This document shows positions 59,801 through 64,000 of a stretch of 64,000 nt of DNA, piece by piece. This DNA comes from Owenia fusiformis (lineage: Eukaryota > Annelida > Polychaeta > Sabellida > Oweniidae), in NCBI GenBank assembly GCA_903813345.2, contig CAIIXF020000004.1, forward strand, positions 13,476,196 through 13,540,195. The letters are read 5' to 3'. The position numbers were made by a program, and so were the translations under genes. The notes below the pieces were generated by a model. It did not search any database. It saw only the letters and a program-made list of their open reading frames with translations, and had not been told where the DNA came from. Position 1 is the first letter of the stretch. The number at the start of each line of letters is the position of its first letter.

Positions 59801-61554
59801 ATTTTTTAGACATCGCATTCGGTGATGTATTTAGTAATGTATATTTTGAACGTATTCTTTGCAAATTGATGCCCGGGGATAACATGAAATAAGCGAAAAA
59901 CTGCTGAGTTTGAAATGTAAAACTACACAAATGTAAGTAATTTGTTTATTTTTGTCGTTTGGGCATAGTCTACATTGCCTAACGACCTCGGGGTATATAG
60001 ATGTAACCTACATACGATCATAAAAAGAAAGCCAATTGAGCATTGGAAACCACCTAATATGTTCTTCGATTGTATTTTTAATTTGCGGTTACGCCAAAAA
60101 TTGATTGACGGTTACGTGAACCTCGTTCAAATATGTATCCCAGATTCATTGTTATTAATTTTGTCATATTCATCAGTACTTGATGCTAATTCTTCTTTCG
60201 CCTCTTCATTGCTATCTTTTTGACTTAAATTGGTTTCAATAATAAAGCAAGACACAATTTTTTCCTTGCCCTATAGAGGCTCAAACAAGAGCGTCTCTTG
60301 CAAGTCCTGAAAACAAATATAAGCAATTCAATATTCCATTTCTTACCCATTATAACAATTACATGGAAAGAGGCTATCAGAACTAACAACCTTAACTTGA
60401 AAGATGTGCATGCATGTAACCGTCCGCTAAATATCTAATGTACATCTAATACAATACGTTACCGTCCATAGAATTCATACGTAGTCGTCTAACGACATTG
60501 CGTTTGAAACCTTATTATTTACAATATGACCACGTTCCTGTTCTGGATGTGTCATTTTATGGCTTGTTTATACACAGTTTACTTACTGTTAATAGTTTGA
60601 GTGGCTCTGAGGCACATATACTGAGAAATCACGAGAATGGACTAAAAAATATGAACTTGGACATCTCAGCCGCTTCTAGTAAAACACCTGGCAGATTTGA
60701 CCCAGTCTTTATGACCATCTATATATATTTCACCGAATGGAACTAGTTAAAAAGGAAATCTTATCTGTGAATCTTGGCGAGAAAGAGGACATGCTGTCTT
60801 TCCCATCCGCCATTTTTTGTTATCGTTACCGCAACATTTTGCAAATCGCAAATCGCCTTGTTGTAACCGTCATGCTATAACACCGTGATTCTATAGATCA
60901 ATCGATCGTTCTAATTTGAAAACCCACACAATTGCTCACTATAGATAAACAAAAACTGAGGGCCATTTAAGGACAGGGTGCATGTTGGGAAATTTTCTGC
61001 ATTCCTCAATTGAGTCACATGTTATTTTTCAAACATGAATAACTCCTTCCCCACATTGTCTACATCTTTTAAGTTTGCACAAAGAGTGCACTTCTGTGCC
61101 TAGAAAAGCCTTGTGAGAAGGTTTGTTTTGTAAAATGTATAAAAAATGAGAAAATTCAGTGAAAAAAAATTCTGAAAATTTTCTGATTTTTTTCACTGAA
61201 TTTTCTTGTTTTTTATACACTTTATCAAAACATTCTTCTCACAAGTCCTTCCTAGGCACATAAGTGCACTCTTTGTGCAAAACTGGAAGATATAGACAAT
61301 GAAGGGAAGGAGTGATTCTTGTTTGAAAAATAACATGTGACTCAATTGAGGAATGCAGAAAATTTCCCATCATGCACCCTGACCTTAAATGAAGTACTCC
61401 GAAACCAAATAACATATATGTAAGTGAACTATTCACTTACCTGTTGCGTATCAGTAGGAATCGTCAGGATATATCCATTGAGAGAATTGTCATGACAATC
61501 GAAGGTATTACAGGATTGCAATTGATGAACGGTCGTACTCTTTAGTAGACACAT
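29514..61554 (-). CDS. PARP14-like: PARP14-like macrodomain ADP-ribosyltransferase, 20 exons, about 1361 aa
   Basis: Join (transcription order): 61441-61554, 59184-59270, 57716-57854, 56396-57467, 54759-54895, 53701-53785, 52129-52312, 50424-50516, 50165-50311, 48369-48527, 44973-45060, 44609-44712, 44030-44137, 41119-41247, 40655-40828, 40254-40374, 39871-40068, 35364-35915, 30243-30344, 29514-29806. The sum is 4086 nt, in frame, all GT-AG with matching phases. Domains: RRM-like about 59-115, acidic linker about 120-230, KH-like region about 235-545, macro 1 about 590-768, macro 2 about 788-965, KH-like about 985-1085, PARP catalytic about 1110-1361. Triad H1222, Y1252, E1341. No WWE domain is visible. 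Likely role: ADP-ribose writing and reading in stress or immune signalling. The start ATG and the 40254/40068 junction are the least certain points; upstream exons beyond 61554 cannot be excluded. Confidence 0.88.
29978..30240 (+). repeat. Dispersed repeat B, copy 1, abutting the exon 19 donor
   Basis: Shares GAACAAAGTCAAA, GGTATTTATTCG, CTGTACTAAGTGT and AATAAGTTGAAA with copies at about 53028-53210 and 62405-62640, all in the same orientation. It occupies almost the whole 30242-29978 part of the last intron, ending at the splice donor. Confidence 0.65.
30243..30344 (-). CDS. PARP14-like: PARP-like exon 19: catalytic core, GKGVYLAE motif
   Basis: VISDKGPDGR...GMAGKGVYLAESSTKADQYA. Y1252 is the triad tyrosine of the Y(F/L)AE motif, and the spacing from H1222 is typical. 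The usual GFD/GLD here reads GPD. Phase 1 in and out; the donor gtatga lies at the edge of a dispersed repeat. Confidence 0.93.
30501..32551. mobile_element. TACAGGGTGT-family element with long arms inside intron 18
   Basis: The left arm (TACAGGGTGTTGAAAAGAAC...) about 30501-30715 is inverted at about 32335-32551. The right side carries a second tandem arm copy (about 32185-32345). Both arms share ATTTTCCTAGTACA and CCAAGATATAG. The interior includes unrelated sequence and the palindrome cluster 31260-31790. Confidence 0.75.
31260..31790. repeat. Cluster of GTCACGTGAC palindromes
   Basis: GGGGTAAGTCACGTGACTTA occurs around 31280 and 31710, with shorter relatives near 31344, 31655 and 31770. 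The copy centred at 31720/31721 is a perfect 36-bp palindrome (31703-31738). The core is an E-box identical to the CLEAR consensus bound by TFEB/MiT factors in vertebrates. It could be a regulatory cluster or just the ends of a foldback element. Confidence 0.7.
32552..35363. other. Rest of PARP intron 18: tandem 205-bp repeat and AT-rich repeats, no exon seen
   Basis: 32879-33083 and 33084-33270 are direct copies (shared GCTAGGATGTTCAAACTTT, ATTCAATTATCTACAACTTG, TGATGATTACATCAT). AAAATCAACCA(a)A-containing segments recur at 33450, 34900 and 35000. No coding block in phase with exons 18 and 19. Confidence 0.6.
35364..35915 (-). CDS. PARP14-like: PARP-like exon 18: KH-like unit and first half of the catalytic domain
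   Basis: The frame DALSGGRLVLCGAKTSVLVL completes the second KH-like unit. Then SPAYWKEVPGNSDIF starts the ADP-ribosyltransferase region, and NECYLFHGAKED carries the NAD-binding H-G (H1222). Acceptor ctctgtttatcag, donor gtattt, phases 1 and 1. No W-W-E pattern occurs between the KH-like unit and the catalytic core. Confidence 0.92.
36150..36285. repeat. Dispersed repeat C, copy 1
   Basis: The inverted counterpart lies at 45840-46070: AATATATAAGCACAAATG, AGAACCAATATCACAATCCA and AACACCAAGGGACATTT are shared. Located in intron 17; the other copy is in the intron between exons 10 and 11. Confidence 0.75.
36290..38985. other. Intron 17 sequence: nothing recognised
   Basis: AT-rich, with no splice-consistent coding block and no convincing transposon ends. 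Short open frames here have low-complexity or random composition. Confidence 0.5.
38996..39711. mobile_element. 716-bp non-autonomous transposon, minisatellite termini and 8-bp target duplication
   Basis: Flanked by direct GTCTAATT (38988-38995 and 39712-39719). Ends GGTAACTGGTCAACTCG and, inverted, GCTTCCTAGTCAACTCG. Subterminal arrays of CTTGGGTACGAGTTGT-type units are inverted (about 39010-39065 and 39605-39700). Same plan as the 5.45-kb element at 14842-20295 but with a different minisatellite unit. Confidence 0.82.
39871..40068 (-). CDS. PARP14-like: PARP-like exon 17: second KH-like region
   Basis: HDVYHGSSLDVTAVGFTNEA then VTYVVQEIKSIIDDNF, a strand-GFT-helix KH-like unit, then FKLMDKDEKRTVRV leading to the next unit in exon 18. 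I chose the acceptor at 40069-40071 (gttatag) to match the phase-1 donor of exon 16. An alternative acceptor about 30 nt upstream would add LILHKTEIVI but needs a phase-0 donor. Confidence 0.75.
40254..40374 (-). CDS. PARP14-like: PARP-like exon 16: last strand of macrodomain 2 and linker
   Basis: LVTIYVFDVAMLNELNDIL mirrors exon 11. The basic linker KHKTSPKK runs to a donor gtagtg (phase 1). The open frame continues past this donor for about 30 codons, so the exact end is uncertain. Confidence 0.7.
40655..40828 (-). CDS. PARP14-like: PARP-like exon 15: macrodomain 2 GTG loop
   Basis: LATIALPTIGTGRLIGYPVG is a well-kept macrodomain phosphate loop. Opens QLEEMIRKLLKRA and ends TETTLT at donor gtaaat, phase 0 to 0. 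Equivalent to exon 10. Confidence 0.92.
41119..41247 (-). CDS. PARP14-like: PARP-like exon 14: macrodomain 2 centre
   Basis: QGDIIETESCGNLQCSLVFT then AICPSFREDRNGQ, equivalent to exon 9 (AVCP versus AICP at the same place). The begin and end phases are both 0. Divergent compared with macrodomain 1, so easily missed by similarity searches. Confidence 0.85.
42150..43250. mobile_element. MITE family A copies inside the PARP intron
   Basis: A degenerate partial copy (about 42150-42490) precedes a fuller one, 42673-43250, with left end CCCCCTATCACTCCAAACTAG and right end TTGGTGTGATAGTAGGG. Lies in the intron between the exons at 44030 and 41247. Confidence 0.75.
43293..43919. mobile_element. TACAGGGTGT-family MITE between PARP exons 13 and 14
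   Basis: Left arm TACAGGGTGTCCCGAAAGTA; right arm, inverted, TACTTTCGGGACAGTCTGTA. Arms of about 180 bp share ATGTCTC..TAGTATGTGTCATAT and TTGCCAAGTATCATGG. Open frames on both strands reflect the same arm sequence and are not genes. Confidence 0.85.
44030..44137 (-). CDS. PARP14-like: PARP-like exon 13: macrodomain 2 nucleotide-binding strand
   Basis: ADVLVNVLEKNIDLQ...KIAKQFLAKGTTEFAEK. Equivalent to exon 8 (same ADVLVN opening and same phases). The GG loop is replaced by GTT and the NaaN motif is absent, so any hydrolase activity is doubtful. Confidence 0.88.
44609..44712 (-). CDS. PARP14-like: PARP-like exon 12: linker and start of macrodomain 2
   Basis: Linker EKTSTDAKGDDTNQ is followed by TSLTIEQGDVSEAK, the first strand of macrodomain 2. 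It is the equivalent of exon 7 and has the same phase-0 exit after SE(Q/A)(Q/K). Confidence 0.88.
44973..45060 (-). CDS. PARP14-like: PARP-like exon 11: last strand of macrodomain 1
   Basis: LVALVVNGESSYNEFSLLLN then KEF matches the terminal strand and helix of macrodomains (l..V.lV......y..F...l...f). Phase 0 in, phase 1 out (gtaggt). Confidence 0.82.
45404..45502 (-). other. Orphan exon-like block, phase-incompatible with its neighbours
   Basis: Between acceptor gcggacgttag and donor gtatgtg, a 99-nt block is open only in phase 2 (ENNSWLNKIGGDKGDEEDKE then LQSFRLPLPIDLR). The exons on either side join in phase 0, so including it would put a stop in frame. Perhaps a relic exon from the macrodomain duplication, or chance. 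Confidence 0.25.
45840..46070. repeat. Dispersed repeat C, copy 2 (inverted relative to 36.2 kb)
   Basis: Shares AAATGTCCCTTGGTGTTCTGG, a G-rich ggagggggaggggg stretch and TTGTGCTTATATATTC with 36150-36285, and has roughly 85 bp of extra sequence in the middle. Confidence 0.75.
47004..47046. repeat. Perfect 19-bp-arm hairpin
   Basis: AAACCATCGAATATCACTT followed by a short loop and its exact inverse. The adjacent 47080-47260 is low-complexity T-rich sequence that produces Phe-rich false ORFs. Both are in the intron between exons 10 and 11. Confidence 0.75.
47507..48290. mobile_element. MITE with TACCGTATTCTCTGTAATTA termini
   Basis: Left end TACCGTATTCTCTGTAATTA then CCGCC. Right end is the inverse GGCGCTAATTACAGAGAATACGGTA. 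A third, partial terminus (TACCGTATTCTCTCCAATAA) sits at 48088 inside, suggesting one copy inserted into another. It ends 79 bp from exon 10. Confidence 0.8.
48369..48527 (-). CDS. PARP14-like: PARP-like exon 10: macrodomain 1 GTG loop
   Basis: GKGSVALPAIGTGYSGFSNK is the phosphate-binding S.A.PaiGTG.f loop. The acceptor (tgtatttacaag) is weak in pyrimidines but phase-correct. Ends ATLK at donor gtagag, phase 0. Confidence 0.88.
48838..49950. mobile_element. 1.1-kb foldback element with arms of about 300 bp
   Basis: The left arm (AGAATTGTTCAATGGTCACT, ATAACTCTTTTAGATTTCAG, ACATAATTCACCATTTTG) recurs inverted at about 49680-49935. No transposase. Lies in the intron between exons 9 and 10. Confidence 0.8.
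50165..50311 (-). CDS. PARP14-like: PARP-like exon 9: macrodomain 1 centre
   Basis: Reads YGDVFVTDVGSKI then EKIIHAVCPLYNTSKDGVF, the G.v..T..G.l..k.iiHav.P block of macrodomains. Donor gtaagaaa, phase 0 to 0. Confidence 0.9.
50424..50516 (-). CDS. PARP14-like: PARP-like exon 8: macrodomain 1 nucleotide-binding strand
   Basis: ADVLVNSCFRKL...KAFLKKGGAEFSK. The VNS position corresponds to the conserved Asn of macrodomains, but the second Asn of the NaaN motif typical of MacroD-type hydrolases is missing. The KKGGAEF loop is retained. Phase 0 to 0. Confidence 0.9.
50622..51770. mobile_element. 1.1-kb foldback element with G-rich tandem insert
   Basis: Arms about 50622-50850 and 51560-51770 share TCAAGAGA, GTTAGGTCTTCTT and AAAAAAGGCGCATC.TCACCAACG with TGCAAAAGTCAATG. 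The inner part has a tandem duplication of TTGAACGGAGGGGGAGTAAA (50915 and 51015) and its inverse at about 51220-51270. In the intron between exons 7 and 8. Confidence 0.78.
52129..52312 (-). CDS. PARP14-like: PARP-like exon 7: Pro/Lys-rich linker and start of macrodomain 1
   Basis: A linker SPECKPPIKPKPKYMIPPYN is followed by VKLTLTKGDISEQQ, the first strand and GDI turn of macrodomain 1. Phase 2 in, phase 0 out (gtatta). Confidence 0.88.
53028..53210 (+). repeat. Dispersed repeat B, copy 2
   Basis: GTGAACAAAGTCAATGTTTC, TGTACTTAGTGTTTCGTTCA and TTGTGAGTTTTTATGT align with 29978-30240 and 62405-62640. Confidence 0.6.
53701..53785 (-). CDS. PARP14-like: PARP-like exon 6: linker
   Basis: A short exon read in the frame that gives GFIRSAMGVGLLKEIDPGK then REVTIDVPQ. 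An acceptor seven bases upstream would hit a stop, so the downstream AG is used. Donor gtaagtga, phase 2. A longer minus-strand open frame over this spot is in another frame and is a shadow. Confidence 0.7.
53869..54686. mobile_element. Mariner-like MITE (818 bp) in PARP intron 5
   Basis: Left CACTCCCCTCCATAAGTTTG...CCCCCATTGATCGAACTACGTG is repeated inverted at the right as ...CACGTAGTTCAATGGGGGATC...TTATGGAGGTGAGTA. Flanking TA fits a Tc1/mariner-type target duplication. No transposase remains. Exon 5 begins 73 bp beyond. Confidence 0.78.
54759..54895 (-). CDS. PARP14-like: PARP-like exon 5: KH-like strand-helix unit
   Basis: Reads SDVCIREVDSKIIVEGPVDA then VTEVKDTWEHM, completing the KH-like motif of exon 4 (variable strand, IIVEG turn, helix). 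Phase 2 in, phase 1 out (gtaaca). Confidence 0.8.
54997..55739. mobile_element. MITE family A copy, 5'-truncated, inside the PARP intron
   Basis: Same orientation as 5393-6200 and very similar to it; the right end AACTAGTTTGGTGTGATAG is intact and the left terminus is missing. It carries the best-preserved helically spaced RAC(G) array (55130-55290). Lies between the exons at 56396 and 54895. Confidence 0.8.
56396..57467 (-). CDS. PARP14-like: PARP-like exon 4: acidic linker and KH-like region
   Basis: The longest exon (357 codons). About 110 acidic and polar residues (EELQARCDDMEDSD, DDEDIFEEE) lead into a region beginning near NPSIIQLLKI. Alternating strands and helices such as DDLEDTFDCRFREDGVVI, SDLHVVADICDETITFYS and NDVLIAGVKKDVKKAITKV resemble the KH-like repeats between the RRMs and macrodomains of PARP14. 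Acceptor tatatctag (phase 1 in), donor gtaagtac (phase 2 out). The longest open frame runs slightly upstream into intron and should not be used as the start. Confidence 0.85.
57716..57854 (-). CDS. PARP14-like: PARP-like exon 3: RRM-like domain
   Basis: Reads GLNRNTSKDALEMYLDEVVQ...LEGNGEAIVTFRC. The pattern V-GL....S.D.LE.Y...G.G.AIVTF is the RRM-like unit found near the N-terminus of PARP10/PARP14-type proteins; only one copy is seen here. Phase 0 in, phase 1 out (gtaagtga). Confidence 0.85.
58947..59088. mobile_element. 142-bp foldback MITE with GGCGCCCGGCCGAT core
   Basis: ATGCC(T)TGGTCACATTTGCTC and its inverse end each side; the arms meet around GGCGCCCGGCCGATTGAGTA. Markedly GC-rich against the AT-rich intron 2. 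A solo arm is at 20509-20555. Confidence 0.8.
59184..59270 (-). CDS. PARP14-like: PARP-like exon 2: start of RRM-like domain
   Basis: 29 codons, phase 0 to 0. Ends YNKILVK, the first beta strand of an RRM-like fold that continues as GLNRNTSKDALEMYL in exon 3. Donor gtaagtta, acceptor tatttttag. Confidence 0.8.
60271..60306 (-). other. Alternative or decaying exon with early TAG between exons 1 and 2
   Basis: A strong acceptor (tatttgttttcag) opens GAC TTG CAA GAG in phase 0, matching the phase-0 donor of exon 1. It gives DLQETLLFEPL then TAG. The same frame then stays open for 47 more codons to a TGA at 60127-60129, reading GKEKIVSCFIIETN and an acidic Ser/Glu-rich stretch. Use would truncate the protein at 49 aa. 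Either an alternative terminal exon, a poison exon, or a former exon lost by a nonsense mutation. Confidence 0.4.
60971..61383. mobile_element. 410-bp near-perfect foldback MITE beside PARP exon 1
   Basis: The left arm CAGGGTGCATGTTGGGAAAT...CTCAATTGAGTCACATG...TTGTGAGAAG is mirrored on the right to CATGCACCCTGACC. The centre is AAAATTCAGTGAAAAAAA / TTTTTTTCACTGAATTTT. The transcript would fold into a long hairpin 57 bp into intron 1. Confidence 0.85.
61441..61554 (-). CDS. PARP14-like: PARP-like exon 1 (38 aa, candidate start)
   Basis: ATG at 61554-61552, with an in-frame TGA two codons upstream. Reads MCLLKSTTVHQLQSC...NGYILTIPTDTQQ and ends at donor gtaagtga in phase 0. No known domain. 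It could instead be an internal exon with an acceptor at ctactaaag, so the true N-terminus is open. Confidence 0.6.
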
Positions 61555-61739
61555 AAATCAAATAAGCGACTTGACCCAGCAAGCCCAATCACAAAGGTGA
61601 AACTCAATAATTTTAAAAATAAACATCACACATACAAGGTGACATCTTTTTGAAAATGAAAGAAAGTTGAAACAAAAATGTTTAAGGTGACTTCAACGGA
61701 TTGCATATTAGAATAATTGAGGGCAGGAAGGACAGAATG

Positions 61740-62345
61740 TTTTGAAAATTAAGTAATAATACACAACACAACACAACATAACGTAACAAAAAATATAACA
61801 AAATATAGTACAAGGCATTAACATGATAAAATGTCACCACCTTGTTGCCTACAATATTATGAGTTTAACCTTAGGTAGATTTGAATTTTATAGAACTTGT
61901 AGATGATTTTGAAAAAAATAAAGTGGTCAATTTGAAGCAAATTGTAAAAAGACCGCTTTTCACCCTGAGATTGTCATTGAAGGTGGAATGTCAAATCTAA
62001 AGTCAGATTTGAACTCCTGATAACTTGTACAGATGCAACATGAAAAAGATCTTTTTGACCTTGAGAATGTCATTGAAAGTCAAATCTATAGTCAGATTTG
62101 AACTGTCGAGAACTTGTAGATGGTTTTGAAAAAAAGATTGGTCAATTTGAAACAAGTTGAAAAACACGTTTTTGACATTTTTTACCTTGAGAAGGTCATT
62201 GAAGGTAGATCTCAAATTTAAAGTCAGATTTGAACTTATAATAACTTGTAGATGATTTTGAAAATTTTAAGCAAGTTGAAAAAAAGATAAGTTGAAAATT
62301 ATGATTTTGAATGTAGTGAAACCGATATTTTGATAATTTTAACAG
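61740..62345 (-). repeat. Degenerate minisatellite of roughly 130-150 bp units
   Basis: Recurring AACTTGTAGATG(a/g)TTTTGAAAA, GGTCAATTTGAA.CAA.TTG, CTTGAGA(a)GGTCATTGAAGGT and AAAGTCAGATTTGAACT at about 61880, 61960, 62090 and 62230. An ACACAACACAACACAAC microsatellite precedes it at 61760. No coding function seen. Confidence 0.7.
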
Positions 62346-62719
62346 GATAATAAATCTCTTCCCAATATTAAAATTATATTTCGAACATGAGAGCATTCGA
62401 TCCTTCTGTGAACAAAGTCAATATTTCACCCGGTATTTATTCGTCAATATAATACTTGGTATGTACATAGTGTATCGTTTACTTAGACTTAAATGAAAAT
62501 ATGTCACTTGTCTTAAACCAAACATATTGACTCCATATTAGGTTAAGATCAATACGATTTGGTGTTTATTGCAAACAGGCTTGAAAATCAAATCTTCGCT
62601 AAAATAAGTTGAAACCATTGCATTTTTAATAATCAACGCAGCACGTGACGAACGTGAGACATTGAAAGTAAATTCTTCAAATATTCCTTTAACATGTAAT
62701 CACCCTCATATTTTATGCC

Positions 62720-63045
62720 GAAAAACTGTCTGTGTTTGACAATGCGATAGCAAAGGATAGATATCGAACAGTGAACAGTGAACATGCAATGCTCTTGACT
62801 GATCATTCTGCTGTTTTAATGATTTCATTAGAATTCTGTCTATGGAATTCCGTACGGCAATTTTGGTGTTCTTGCTCAGAGGCAAGGCGTTTTAGTCGTC
62901 TGATGTTTTACTGGGTGTTCACCATTGTATATTCTTCATGTTTCCAATTAAAATGTCATACAAGACTTTCATTTCATGTCTTCTTTCGAATTTCCTTCTC
63001 TCAAGAATCTCAAGATATGATTTTATCTCAATGTTGAATTTCTGA
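62720..63045 (-). pseudogene. Possible degraded LINE C-terminal fragment
   Basis: Minus strand gives YLEILERRKFERRHEMKVLY then DILIGN, resembling the Le.RR...dl...ykIl.g motif near LINE C-termini, followed by stops. Weak; may be chance. Confidence 0.3.
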
Positions 63046-64000
63046 AAATTGATCACATACTAAGATAATCCATGATGTCACAAAAAATCGTTTTTGTGTA
63101 ACAAACTTGATATTATATTATCATTCATAGATTTTAGTTAATGTACATAAAAATATTCAGATGGGATATGTATGTGAAAATATTGCACTGTTAGAGGTTT
63201 CTGTTCTGTGGGGTCATCCTGTACATATAAAAATTCAAATATGGCAATTGTGTCTCAACCATCCGGCTTGAAATATTAATGTACATCAATTACATTGCAT
63301 TGCAGTGCATTCTAGTTTTGAAATGAGCTGAACAGTGCAATTATTCGTAAACGAGTGATGTCATTCCAAGGCTTATATGGTACCATAATTGATGCTTAAC
63401 ACTGTTAGTATTTAAGTATACTCTATATGACATACTATTAGGCAGAGATTTTATAATCAAATGAATTAATTTAGTGCAATAATATATTTTCGAAACATTC
63501 ACAATCAATGTCACATGTTCGCTGTCAAAGTTATGTCAAACCGTCAACTTTTTATTTACCAAATTATAGCGATTTGGCTTTGAAAATAGACGCCTTGTCT
63601 AAAATAACATGACACCAACTGATGGATTCATTCTTTCACACTTTAAATACACCAATCATGTGTGACGTATCCCAAAATTTAACTGAATTCTGACAAATTG
63701 ACTTGATGCTTTTTACTCATTTGTATTCAGACTTTATGCATACACATCTTTACTCTTTGAGTTATGGTTAAGAAAGTCACAAACTGTATCGTTTTTCTAC
63801 AAACCTTTTGCAGTAGTAACGAATAAAATCCATGTAGTTCTCAGTTTGTACAATTCATTTAAATTTAAATGACAGTTCACATCATATTCAAAATCAATGA
63901 CGTCAATAAAATATACAGTTTATATTTAAGGTTTTCTTCATATGAAAGCACAAAAACACATATGCGTAGAAGAGCAAAATAATTTAAAAGTATTTTCGCA
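63046..64000. other. Right end of window: nothing recognised
   Basis: AT-rich sequence with no ORF of note. It could hold the promoter or 5' UTR of the minus-strand PARP, but I see no specific signal. Confidence 0.4.

Overview
ORGANISM. This is an animal nuclear genome: AT-rich, intron-rich, with GT-AG splice sites and protein families that are metazoan (a Deltex-type E3 ligase and a macrodomain PARP). The density of short inverted-repeat (MITE-like) transposons and the non-vertebrate flavour of the PARP (H-Y-E triad, two macrodomains, no visible WWE) suggest a marine invertebrate, perhaps a bivalve mollusc or another lophotrochozoan. Species-level placement is inference only. LAYOUT. (1) 1-7187, plus strand: a Deltex/DTX3L-like ubiquitin ligase in three visible coding exons. 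It has two successive RING fingers followed by a Deltex C-terminal (DTC) domain split across all three exons. A 236-bp unit containing the start of the first visible exon is present three times (1-640). The second intron (about 5.4 kb) is packed with copies of one inverted-repeat family. (2) 7188-29513: no gene found. This stretch holds transposon remains: a 3.7-kb snapback, a tRNA-derived SINE candidate, a 5.45-kb element with minisatellite termini and an 8-bp target duplication, several MITEs, and degraded LINE reverse transcriptase on the minus strand. (3) 29514-61554, minus strand: a PARP14-like gene that I assembled by hand from 20 exons. All phases agree and the join is in frame for 1361 codons plus stop. 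The order is a short N-terminus, one RRM-like domain, an acidic linker, a KH-like region, macrodomain 1, macrodomain 2, a second KH-like region, and an ARTD/PARP catalytic domain. Its introns hold many further foldback elements. (4) 61555-64000: nothing clearly genic; a degenerate minisatellite and a possible LINE fragment. HOW THE GENES FIT TOGETHER. The two genes converge tail to tail. Vertebrates also cluster a Deltex ligase with macrodomain PARPs (DTX3L/PARP9/PARP15/PARP14), where ADP-ribosylation and ubiquitylation cooperate in interferon-linked defence and DNA damage. DTC domains bind ADP-ribose, so an ADP-ribose writer/reader beside an ADP-ribose-linked E3 is a plausible functional pair. 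That this pair works together here is inference; the linkage itself is visible in the sequence. The two macrodomains have the same intron positions and phases, so they arose by duplication of an exon block. The window also contains a transposon family with RAC(G) motifs spaced at about the DNA helical repeat, and a class of transposons whose terminal inverted repeats are built of short tandem repeats.
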